From Clostridium liquoris (GTDB lineage Bacteria > Bacillota > Clostridia > Clostridiales > Clostridiaceae): 64,000 nt of DNA. Where the stretch lies: the NCBI RefSeq assembly GCF_002995785.1, contig NZ_PVXO01000012.1, positions 1 to 64,000 of the forward strand, given 5' to 3'. The position numbers were made by a program, and so were the translations under genes. The notes beneath the pieces were generated by a model. The model did not search any database. It was not told the DNA's origin and saw nothing but the letters and a program-made list of their open reading frames with translations. Positions 7,275 through 14,006 of this stretch are shown here, one piece after another (within the stretch, counting starts at the first letter, position 1; each line of letters begins with the position of its first letter).

Positions 7275-7829
7275 ATGCAACCAATATTTACAATGCAGTA
7301 TGGAGAATTTGCAGTTGCAGATTATCTATCAAAAAGATTAAAAGGTGCTTCAATATTTATTCCAGCTTCAGCACAAGAAAAAGGAATTGACTTGTTGCTC
7401 TATCGTCACGATAATGGATGTAATAAGTCCAATACGATACAAGTTAAAATGTCACGAACATATTACAGTGAAAAAGCTAATGCAACATATCCATATTATT
7501 TATGGTTTAATCGGTTCCCTATTCAACAAAATGCAAATTGGTACATACTAGTGGGAATATATGCAAAGCACCCTGATGACAAATCAAAAGGAAGAGCCAA
7601 AAGCACCGTATGGGACACAATCATGCTTGCTTTCACAAATAAGGAAATGGCTCTATTTATGTCAGAAGTTAAACAGAAGAAAGACCCAACAAAGGACGAT
7701 AGAATGTTTGGATTTGGGTTTGATTCAAGCAAGACGATTTATCAGACCAGAGGATATGCGGAAGAACGTGATATGAGCTACTACCTTATAGAAAATCGTT
7801 TTGAAGAAATCAGCAATTCATTTATCTGA
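7275..7829 (+). CDS. PD-(D/E)XK nuclease-like protein, cargo of the element
   Basis: The protein has 184 residues from ATG 7275, chosen for the AGGGTGA site 6 bp upstream. The spacing of E11 (GEFAVADYL), D39 (EKGIDLLLY) and Q56-V-K58 (TIQVKMSR) is the PD-(D/E)XK nuclease signature E...D...(E/Q)xK, in the Q-type variant common in restriction endonucleases and DUF4365-like proteins. The remainder (YPYYLWFNRF, WYILVGIYAK) alternates strands and aromatic residues as in this fold. No methyltransferase is encoded nearby, so it is not a classical restriction pair. It forms an operon with the DUF6508 gene 15 bp downstream. DNA cleavage is inferred from motifs only; the biological role is unknown, with phage or plasmid defence being the obvious guess. 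Confidence 0.65.
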   Translation: MQPIFTMQYGEFAVADYLSKRLKGASIFIPASAQEKGIDLLLYRHDNGCNKSNTIQVKMSRTYYSEKANATYPYYLWFNRFPIQQNANWYILVGIYAKHPDDKSKGRAKSTVWDTIMLAFTNKEMALFMSEVKQKKDPTKDDRMFGFGFDSSKTIYQTRGYAEERDMSYYLIENRFEEISNSFI

Positions 7830-7844
7830 AAGGTGTGATGTTTA

Positions 7845-8282
7845 ATGAGTATCTATAAATCACTGACTGATTACTTGCCCAATATTGAAAAAGATAAGTT
7901 AGGGAAATGGATAGTTGACAAGGATAGCAAAGGTACTTTAGAAAATCCTATACAAATGCCCTATGTATCATATTCAGACATGGTACGACATTTTACAGAT
8001 GATGTTTATGCTTTCATGGATGAGCACCCAGAATATGAGCTAAATCGCTATAATGACATCTTAGAAGAAAACAACATTATATGGGAAAAGAAATCCATAC
8101 AAGAAAAAGATGTATCTTCCTTAGATGGTAGATGTATAATGGCCTTGCTTGTGGGTGCTGTTCGTTCCGAAAGATTTAGTGATGGTGCATTGCTTACGTT
8201 CTTCGACAGTGGTACCATTACTAAATGGTTAAAGCGACTTAAAGAAATAGATAGCATAACAGAGGAAAAGAGTCCTGACTAA
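7845..8282 (+). CDS. DUF6508 family protein, partner of the nuclease-like gene
   Basis: The protein has 145 residues. The C-terminal half has the DUF6508 pattern LDGRCIMALLVGAVRSERFSDG followed by LLTFFDSGTITKWLKRLKEI (about residues 87-135). The N-terminal half is polar and variable (DYLPNIEKDKLGKWIVD). No catalytic residues or membrane segments are recognised. It follows the nuclease-like gene by 15 bp with an AAAGGTGTG site and its stop lies inside the terminator, so the two-gene unit is complete. DUF6508 has no established function that I know of; here it could be an immunity, regulator or structural partner of the nuclease. Confidence 0.7.
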   Translation: MSIYKSLTDYLPNIEKDKLGKWIVDKDSKGTLENPIQMPYVSYSDMVRHFTDDVYAFMDEHPEYELNRYNDILEENNIIWEKKSIQEKDVSSLDGRCIMALLVGAVRSERFSDGALLTFFDSGTITKWLKRLKEIDSITEEKSPD

Positions 8283-8302
8283 CAAAATGGTCAAGACTCT
8301 TT
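8267..8302 (+). terminator. terminator of the cargo operon
   Basis: AAAGAGTC (8267-8274) and TGAC pair with GTCA and GACTCTTT (8295-8302), a long stem overlapping the stop codon of the DUF6508 gene, followed by a T-rich tail. Confidence 0.8.
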
Positions 8303-8340
8303 CTATTTAGTGCTACGTTATACTATGATGATACTAAACT

Positions 8341-8442
8341 TAGGGATAGCTATACCGAGATATGGGGTAATAGGGAAAGTATAAGTTCCTAAAAGTTAAT
8401 CAGGGTATTACTTGTGCCGAACTATGCAGAGATAGGGAAAGT
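8341..8442 (+). repeat. direct repeats at the right end (integrase arm sites)
   Basis: TAGGGAAAGT occurs at 8371-8380 and 8433-8442, and a variant TAGGGATAGC at 8341-8350. The intervals are 30 and 62 bp, close to whole multiples of about 31 bp. The repeats lie within 115 bp of the attR core, where arm-type sites of tyrosine integrases are expected. No gene lies in 8283-8455. Confidence 0.5.
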
Positions 8443-8455
8443 GCTATATAATATA

Positions 8456-8469
8456 CCTAACATTAAACT
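8456..8469. other. candidate attR of the integrative element
   Basis: The sequence is CCTAAC followed by ATTAAACT. The 8-bp core matches the left junction at 413-420. The six bases before it encode Pro-Asn, which restores the expected LPNIKL reading of the interrupted methyltransferase, so they are probably original target sequence. Confidence 0.6.
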
Positions 8470-8704
8470 AAGCAGGCAGGTTCTGATTCCATATGGCATT
8501 GAAGTAAGTGAAGTTGAAGATGACTTAAAACTACCTTTTGATGATAATTTCTTTGACCTTATTGTTAATAGACATGAAGCTTATTGTTTATCTGAGGTAA
8601 ACCGTATTTTAAAGTCAGGATGGATATTCATTACTCAGCAGGTTGGAGAAAAAAATAATAAAGAGTTATCAAAATTTTTATTGGATAAAATTGTGGAACT
8701 ATAA
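8456..8704 (+). pseudogene. SAM-dependent methyltransferase, 3' part, itself truncated
   Basis: From 8456 the frame reads PNIKLSRQVLIPYGIEVSEV and then LPFDDNFFDLIVNRHEAY (motif IV region), EVNRILKSGWIFITQQVG (motif VI) and ends [10 protein letters not shown]. This continues the fragment at 263-406. The frame is then cut at 8702 where TnpB-like sequence begins, so the C-terminal third of the usual protein is also missing. The gene was therefore damaged twice, by the integrative element and by an IS or a deletion next to it. Confidence 0.85.
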
Positions 8705-8706
8705 AA

Positions 8707-8890
8707 GAAAAGTTACAGCTATCAGATAGAATATATAAATGTGAAAAATGTGGCTGTACTATAGATAGAGATTATAATGCAGAACTAAATATAAAAGAGG
8801 CTGGTTCTGCCTTGTTAGCTTGGTAAACTTATCTTCATTAGAAGATATTACCCAAGAAGCCACTACTTCTAAAGTTGTGGTGAGTTCACA
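8707..8890 (+). pseudogene. TnpB 3' remnant with IS200/IS605-type right end
   Basis: Positions 8707-8826 encode the TnpB C-terminus: [20 protein letters not shown] followed by [13 protein letters not shown], with the CxxC of the zinc finger and the final RuvC Asp (D in DRDYNAELN). Only 39 residues remain. Downstream a hairpin CCAC-TACTTCTAAAGTT-GTGG (8860-8880) matches in form the right end of the TnpB element at 26690-26735 (CCCCCACTTCTAAAGTGAGG). The IS left part is lost. The response-regulator fragment starts directly after it. Confidence 0.8.
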
Positions 8891-9013
8891 AATGTTAATA
8901 GCCTTTTCCCCATTTTCAGCCTCTATAGTTTCATACCCATCCCTTTTTAAGTATGCTACTATAAGCTTTCTCATCCTTTCCTCATCATCTACTATTAAAA
9001 TTTTTTCCTTCAT
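8890..9013 (-). pseudogene. response regulator receiver domain, 5' fragment
   Basis: Reading on the minus strand from ATG 9013 (with GTGGGTGG upstream) gives MKEKILIVDDEERMRKLIVA and YLKRDGYETIEAENGEKAI. The DD pair of the acidic pocket is present. The homology stops after about 41 residues, at the IS right end. The phosphoacceptor Asp, the rest of the receiver and the DNA-binding domain are missing. It is a dead gene, not in an operon with the neighbouring kinase, which runs the other way. Confidence 0.8.
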
Positions 9014-9124
9014 AGTTTTACCACCCACTTTTAAAAAGCTTGCTTTTTTTGCCATTTATCAGCAGGATTTTTTTGTAACTTTATAGAATATATAATGAAA
9101 TTGAATTTGTGAGGTGTATTCACC

Positions 9125-11233
9125 ATGTATTATGGCATTGAATTCAAAAAGATATTTGGAAAAGAAAATTTAAAGAACATCTTCAAAGAACATTCAATTA
9201 ATCATATTTTCATTTTTGCATTTTCCTTATTATTGTTACTATATACAGGAAAAACAAATTATAAACTTTTCCACAGCATAATAGAAACACTAACTGCAGT
9301 TGCTTGTTTAAGCCTATTTATTATTGTAATAAATACATATAAAATATCAAAAAACAGCTTCTTTATTTACCTAGGCATTGTATATGGTTTTGTTTCCATC
9401 TTTAACCTTCTTCATGGAATTGCTGATACAGGTATTTTTAATATTTCAACAGATCCTATAAATTTATCAGTACAGTTAAATATCAGCTATAGGATTATAG
9501 AGGGAATATCTATACTTATATCTTTTATTTTCTTATATAAACCCATTAAGCCTATTTTAGTATTTTATTCTTATACATTAATTTCTTCATTATTATTGTA
9601 TATAATTTTTTTTACAAAGCTTTTTCCAGCTTGTTTTATATATAATTTTGGCTTAACTAGCTTTGAAATTAAATGTGAACATGCAATACTGTTAATCATG
9701 TTATCTTCCATTTTGCTTTTTATTAAGAATAGAAAACACTTTAGTAAAACAGTTATATGTTATATGAGTTTATATTTAGTCTTCACAATATTAGTAAGAA
9801 CCATTTCTATTATAAATACTACTATTTACAATGACTTTTGCTTAGTTTCCCATATTTTAAAATTTATATCCTATTACTTTTTGTATAAAGCTTTAGTTGA
9901 AAATGTATTAAACCATCCTTTAAATATTTTATATAATGATCTATCTCATAAAAATAGTGAACTTAACCTAAAAACCATAGAATTAAAGAAAACTGTTTCT
10001 AAGTTAAATGAAGAAAATATTAAATTAGAAAAAATAAAAAAGGAACTTCAGCTAAATAAAGATAAACAAGAAAAACTTCTAGAATTTTTACCTGATGCAA
10101 TATTTGTTACACATAATTCTAAATTTATCTATGTAAATACTGCTGCGGTTGATCTTTTTAAAGCAGAAAATAAAGAAGAATTACTAGGAAAAACTCCATT
10201 AAATTTTGTCCATAAAGATTATTTAGATGTATTAACCGAAAGATTAGAGGCTGAAAAAAATCATATCAATCCATATTATAACTTTAATGAATACAAATTA
10301 GTTACAATTGATGGAGAAATAATTGATGTGGAATTAAAAACTTCTCCTATAGGATGTAAAGGAGATAATTTATGTATAACCGTATTATATGATATTGGAG
10401 AAAGAAAAAAAGCTGAGCATACTGCAAAATTATTATATGAAGCCCAAGAAAATGAAAAACTTAAAACAGAGTTTTTTTCTAATTTATCTCACGAACTTAG
10501 AACTCCAATAAATGTTATCTACAGTGCACTTCAAGTAATGGATTTAAATAATAACCCAAAATTTATAGAAAAGTACCATTCAATAATAAAACAAAATTGT
10601 TATAGACTTTTAAGGATAATTAATAATATAATTGATTCTACTAAAATAGATGCTGGATATTTAAAACTAAACCTAACCTATGACAATATAATTCCCGTGG
10701 TTGAAGATATATCTTTATCTATTTCTTCTTATGTGGAATCAAAAGGAATGGATTTAATATTTGATACAGATGTAGAAGAGCTATATTTAGATTTTGATCC
10801 AGATATTATTGAAAGAATAATTTTAAACCTTTTATCCAATGCTGTTAAATTCACAGAAAAGGGTGGTACTATAAATGTTTTTATATCTCACAATGATGAA
10901 AGCGTAATTATAGGTGTAAAAGACACTGGCATAGGTATTTCCAAAGATCAGCAAAGCATTATTTTTGAAAGATTTAGACAAGTTGATAAGTCCCTTTCAA
11001 GGAATAAAGAGGGTAGTGGTATAGGTTTATCTTTAGTAAAATCTTTAGTAGAACTTCACAAAGGGACTATAACTCTAACAAGTACAGAGGGTGTTGGAAG
11101 TGAATTTATCATCCAATTGCCTATTTTGGAAACCTTAAAATATTCTGCAAAATCTAAGCAAACTATAGATAACAATGTAGTTCAAAAAATAAATATTGAG
11201 TTTTCTGATATATATTCTGATATATATTCATAG
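9125..11233 (+). CDS. membrane sensor histidine kinase (MASE3-PAS-HisKA-HATPase)
   Basis: The protein has 702 residues. Residues about 30-255 form 7 or 8 hydrophobic segments with the NLLHGIADTGIF stretch of MASE3 sensor domains. A coiled coil (about 268-320) leads to a PAS domain (about 322-430), then HisKA with H456 in LSHELRTPINV and the ATPase domain with N572 (LLSNAVKF), DTGIGIS (from D600) and GSGIGLSLVKS. All catalytic elements are intact. It would phosphorylate a response regulator in response to a membrane or intracellular signal. No response regulator follows, and the one upstream is a remnant on the other strand, so it is orphaned here. It ends with a duplicated SDIYSDIYS. Confidence 0.9.
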   Translation: MYYGIEFKKIFGKENLKNIFKEHSINHIFIFAFSLLLLLYTGKTNYKLFHSIIETLTAVACLSLFIIVINTYKISKNSFFIYLGIVYGFVSIFNLLHGIADTGIFNISTDPINLSVQLNISYRIIEGISILISFIFLYKPIKPILVFYSYTLISSLLLYIIFFTKLFPACFIYNFGLTSFEIKCEHAILLIMLSSILLFIKNRKHFSKTVICYMSLYLVFTILVRTISIINTTIYNDFCLVSHILKFISYYFLYKALVENVLNHPLNILYNDLSHKNSELNLKTIELKKTVSKLNEENIKLEKIKKELQLNKDKQEKLLEFLPDAIFVTHNSKFIYVNTAAVDLFKAENKEELLGKTPLNFVHKDYLDVLTERLEAEKNHINPYYNFNEYKLVTIDGEIIDVELKTSPIGCKGDNLCITVLYDIGERKKAEHTAKLLYEAQENEKLKTEFFSNLSHELRTPINVIYSALQVMDLNNNPKFIEKYHSIIKQNCYRLLRIINNIIDSTKIDAGYLKLNLTYDNIIPVVEDISLSISSYVESKGMDLIFDTDVEELYLDFDPDIIERIILNLLSNAVKFTEKGGTINVFISHNDESVIIGVKDTGIGISKDQQSIIFERFRQVDKSLSRNKEGSGIGLSLVKSLVELHKGTITLTSTEGVGSEFIIQLPILETLKYSAKSKQTIDNNVVQKINIEFSDIYSDIYS

Positions 11234-11235
11234 AT

Positions 11236-11246
11236 GGGACGGTTAA
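11236..11246 (+). repeat. REP-like half-site left of the RAYT gene
   Basis: GGGACGGTTAA is the half palindrome found in full at 17501-17566. Its inverse copy TTAACCGTCCC lies at 12503-12513, so the transposase gene sits between an inverted pair. The gap 11247-11500 otherwise holds no gene. Confidence 0.65.
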
Positions 11247-11500
11247 TTTTTTTATTTTGTCCTATGTACACCTTAATTTACTTCTTAAAATATGTTTTCT
11301 TATTTTTTAACATCTGCTTTACCTGCGTTATTAATTACTAAGTTTAGCTATAGATTGTGGTTAAGCTTGTACACTTTTATTATAGACATGCAAATAAGCC
11401 CCTTTACTTAAATAAAATAAAGAATTTTTTTAAATAATAAAAATCTCTAGCTTACATTTTTGTCCACACAATTGTATAGAATAAGTAATACTTCCCTTAT

Positions 11501-12415
11501 CTATGCTGGTTGCAGAGAGATAAATTTATTTATTATATTCTTATACTTCTCTTCTGTAGAAATAATTTCAACTCCAATAGAGCAAAGACTTGATACCCTT
11601 GATTGAGTAATATTTCCTAAAACCTTACATATATCACTGCATCGGTAGTTGCAGAGGCTCCTCATTAAGAGCGTAGCCAAAGCTCTTATAATCTTAGCAT
11701 TTTTATTGTTTTTTACATAAAGCATCATTTCATTTATTCCTGTTTCTTTTGCAAGAAATTTTGATATTTGTTCTGGTTCAAAATTTCTTACTATTATTTT
11801 TTTCTCGCTTCTATATTCTGTTTTTTCATCTTCAAATTCTAATTCTTTTTTTATCCTTTCGCCATCGCATATATAAACAAATTTAACATAGTTTTCTCTT
11901 GCTTTTTTTACATCGTTATTAAATATCTGCATTATAAATGCCTCATCTAAAAGACCTGTATCATCTTTTTCAATACCAAGATACACTTTTAAACTTGAAT
12001 ACTTATATTTTTCAGGACAATTTTCATATCCTCTTATGCTTAATGGATTATTGTGTATGTATGCTGATAGGGTAATAAGGTAACTATCTGAACTTACAAT
12101 TTTACTCTTAAATCTATCCTGGAACAAATGTCCATTCCTTTTATGTATACGATTAAAGGTTATAGCATACTTAAAATTTAAACCATGCATTATTTTTGAT
12201 ATATCAGCACCATTAGAATCTATTATAAAATGGCCATGATTTGTCATTAGACAATATGCATATACTTTAAATCCATAGATTTTCTGATAATATCTCATTT
12301 GACTTAGATATTGCATTTTGTCATCATGTTCCTTAAAAAGTGGTACCTCTGTTATACTTTTTACAATTACATGGTATATTGCATCCTCTGCTTTTTTCCT
12401 CTCACATCTAGGCAA
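11501..12415 (-). CDS. REP-associated tyrosine transposase (Y1/RAYT family)
   Basis: The protein has 304 residues. The HUH motif is H60-x-H62 in LMTNHGHFII. The catalytic Tyr is probably Y112 in SSDSYLITLSAYIHNNP. The RFKSKI and GHLFQDRF stretches are typical of the family. RAYTs are single-copy Y1 transposases that act on dispersed REP palindromes rather than IS ends. Matching palindromes are seen at 11236, 12503, 13921, 15185, 17501 and 41621. The C-terminal 130 residues include a helix-turn-helix-like part (CKVLGNITQSRVSSL). The start is TTG 12415 with GAGGTG 5 to 7 bp upstream; ATG alternatives are further inside. Confidence 0.85.
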   Translation of the reverse strand: MPRCERKKAEDAIYHVIVKSITEVPLFKEHDDKMQYLSQMRYYQKIYGFKVYAYCLMTNHGHFIIDSNGADISKIMHGLNFKYAITFNRIHKRNGHLFQDRFKSKIVSSDSYLITLSAYIHNNPLSIRGYENCPEKYKYSSLKVYLGIEKDDTGLLDEAFIMQIFNNDVKKARENYVKFVYICDGERIKKELEFEDEKTEYRSEKKIIVRNFEPEQISKFLAKETGINEMMLYVKNNKNAKIIRALATLLMRSLCNYRCSDICKVLGNITQSRVSSLCSIGVEIISTEEKYKNIINKFISLQPA

Positions 12416-12421
12416 AAAAAC

Positions 12422-12467
12422 ACCTCATTTCATAGTCATTATTTAAATCATTGACATGAAATGAGGT
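12422..12467 (-). terminator. hairpin plus T-run directly before the RAYT start codon
   Basis: ACCTCATTTCAT (12422-12433) and ATGAAATGAGGT (12456-12467) are perfect inverse copies, with TCA/TGA extending the stem. On the minus strand it is followed at once by GTTTTTTT and then the TTG start. It is an intrinsic terminator in the gene's own leader, and its descending arm holds the GAGGTG ribosome binding site. It should protect the gene from read-through expression. Confidence 0.7.
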
Positions 12468-12502
12468 TATTATTCACATTTATTACAATTAGTTAATTTT
12501 TA

Positions 12503-12513
12503 TTAACCGTCCC
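12503..12513 (-). repeat. REP-like half-site right of the RAYT gene
   Basis: TTAACCGTCCC, the inverse of the copy at 11236-11246. The pair brackets the transposase gene. Confidence 0.65.
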
Positions 12514-12542
12514 TTATTTCTATTTCCTTATTTATATTTACG

Positions 12543-12878
12543 TTAAAATTCAAATGGATTTAATATAGGAATTATGTTTATAACAGGCACCTCATAAGGA
12601 TGAACCCGCTTTATTGTGTCTACAGCTTTTTTCAAAATTTCTTTGTTACAGCAAAATTCAACCTTGTATTCTTCCGCTTCGCATATCTTTCCTACTTCAC
12701 CATTAAAAGGTTCTGATCCATTTAAAGGTCTCCACGAACCTGCAACTTTAGAAACAGCCATACAATTATCATAATTTCCACCTATAGTAAGTGCTCCTAT
12801 GTGGTTTAAACTTTCCCGTAATTCTTTTACATATTCTTCTGGTATGAAAGTTTCTATTTTAAAAACACTAAACCCCAT
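12543..12878 (-). CDS. YqfO/NIF3 middle-domain-like small protein
   Basis: The protein has 111 residues from ATG 12878, chosen for the AAGGGAG site; an upstream TTG has none. The pattern VFKIETFIPEEYVKELRESL, then GSWRPLNGSEPFNG, then RVHPYEVPVINIIPI matches the CutA/PII-like insert domain of NIF3-family proteins such as YqfO, here as a stand-alone protein. RVHPYE is the most conserved stretch. Function in the stand-alone form is not established; binding of metal or a small ligand is possible. It lies 32 bp downstream of the arginase-family gene on the same strand and may share its transcript. Confidence 0.75.
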   Translation of the reverse strand: MGFSVFKIETFIPEEYVKELRESLNHIGALTIGGNYDNCMAVSKVAGSWRPLNGSEPFNGEVGKICEAEEYKVEFCCNKEILKKAVDTIKRVHPYEVPVINIIPILNPFEF

Positions 12879-12909
12879 ATTATAAACTCCCTTCAATTTT
12901 CAATAATTA

Positions 12910-13683
12910 CTAACTTATTCGTTGTTCCAAATTATTAATTGTATTTAAAATTGTTAAATTAGCTCTATCATTCTTTCGTACTGCTTCTAAGCTTTCAGGA
13001 CAAAAGTTCATCACTGGGCTATATGGATATTCCCCACAAACATCTACGCCACGAATTCGCTTATTTTTGCCAATATATTTAACTAAATTAAGTAACTGCA
13101 TAAGCTTCATATTTCCTTGATCCCAATTTGTTACCGCTTGTGATTTCTCAAGAACGTCTTTATCAATACTAATATAGACATTATAAGTAGAAATTGCCGA
13201 TTTTATGTATTCCTTTATATCTGCTTGTCCTATTTGTTTTTCTGAAAGGATCAAAACCTTCCCTTTCAGGTGTGATGGTATAGATTCCAGCAAATCTACC
13301 CTGGTGCCTACAATAACAACTTTTTTAAGCATTGGCAATCGCTCTAAGGATTTCAGTACCCAAGATCCACAGGTAACTAAAGATTCGCAAGGAGCATCCA
13401 TCATATCTGTATGATGGTCAAATAGAATTAAAGTGAAGGGAGCCTGTACTTCTCTCATAAGCAGATATGTAACATAATGGTAGTTACCACTTCCTATAAA
13501 TGTTATTCCTTTACCTTTATGTTTTTTTAATCTCCTGTCAATAGATACTAATGATTTCGCTTCACAATATCTGTTTGTATTTTTAATATCTGAAAGCTTA
13601 ATCCACTCATAGTGAGTTTTATGAAAATATGTTTGTATCTGATATACTTGATCAAAATCCAATATATTCACTGAAACTTCCAC
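12910..13683 (-). CDS. arginase/agmatinase family ureohydrolase-like protein
   Basis: The protein has 257 residues. FDHHTDMMD (about residues 100-108) and SIDKDVL (about 174-180) are the metal-binding motifs of the ureohydrolase superfamily (DxHxD and the SxDxDxxDP region). The family normally has SFDVDxLDP; here it is SIDKDVLEK, which keeps two Asp residues but loses the Pro. It may hydrolyse a guanidino or formimino compound, or be a divergent member. The start is GTG 13683 with GGAGGTG 8 bp upstream. It lacks about 40 residues compared with typical 290-320 residue members. Confidence 0.75.
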   Translation of the reverse strand: MEVSVNILDFDQVYQIQTYFHKTHYEWIKLSDIKNTNRYCEAKSLVSIDRRLKKHKGKGITFIGSGNYHYVTYLLMREVQAPFTLILFDHHTDMMDAPCESLVTCGSWVLKSLERLPMLKKVVIVGTRVDLLESIPSHLKGKVLILSEKQIGQADIKEYIKSAISTYNVYISIDKDVLEKSQAVTNWDQGNMKLMQLLNLVKYIGKNKRIRGVDVCGEYPYSPVMNFCPESLEAVRKNDRANLTILNTINNLEQRIS

Positions 13684-13920
13684 AGCTCATACACCTCCAT
13701 GTCAATCTTATTAGTCCTCCTTCTATGAAGTTTCAACATTTTCTGATAAGGGTGCTAGCTCAACATCTATATATAATTATACATTTAAGTAAGTTACTCT
13801 GTAAAATGCCGTATTCCACTTAATTTCCTTGCAATTTTTCTATCCAAACAGTAAAAGCCTGTAATCCATGTTAATTGAAGGATTATTGGCTTTTCTTGTT
13901 TATTCCATATAGTTTTTATC

Positions 13921-13991
13921 GGGGACAGTTAACAAACCTTAGCAACAAAATTAGGGACAGTCAACAAGCTTTAATACTTGTTAACTGTCCC
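13921..13991. repeat. REP-like palindromic repeat cluster
   Basis: GGGGACAGTTAACAA (13921-13935), GGGACAGTCAACAAGC (from 13954) and the inverse TTGTTAACTGTCCC (13978-13991) form a compound palindrome 15 bp from the stop of ddh. It may also act as its terminator. It is the same family as 15185-15250 and the GGGACGG variants. Confidence 0.75.
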
Positions 13992-14006
13992 TAATACTGA
14001 TGCTTT

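Larger units (their letters stand above)
407..8469 (+). mobile_element. integrative element with phage-type Rep, serine recombinase, tyrosine integrase and nuclease cargo
   Basis: The element is bounded by the two halves of a methyltransferase gene. It carries its own replication initiator (1021), an excisionase-like HTH protein (3760), an HNH endonuclease (4015), a serine recombinase (4918) and a complete tyrosine integrase (5563), all on the plus strand with strong ribosome binding sites. Its base composition is visibly less AT-rich than the flanks. No relaxase, coupling ATPase or type IV secretion genes are present, so it is not a self-transmissible ICE; it may be mobilisable or move as a replicating circle. 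Cargo (RHH regulator, PD-(D/E)XK protein, DUF6508 protein) sits between the integrase and the right end. Confidence 0.8.

Noticed and set aside
7275-8282. Classical restriction-modification or toxin-antitoxin pair
   Set aside because: No methyltransferase is beside the nuclease, and the DUF6508 protein has no antitoxin DNA-binding motif; the RHH gene is on the opposite strand with its own promoter.
407-8469. Full conjugative element (ICE)
   Set aside because: No relaxase of a named MOB family, no coupling protein and no type IV secretion genes are present, so the element cannot transfer by itself.
8759-9086. Overlapping longer frames on both strands here
   Set aside because: They are chance extensions over the TnpB remnant, IS end and response-regulator fragment; no single product fits either frame.
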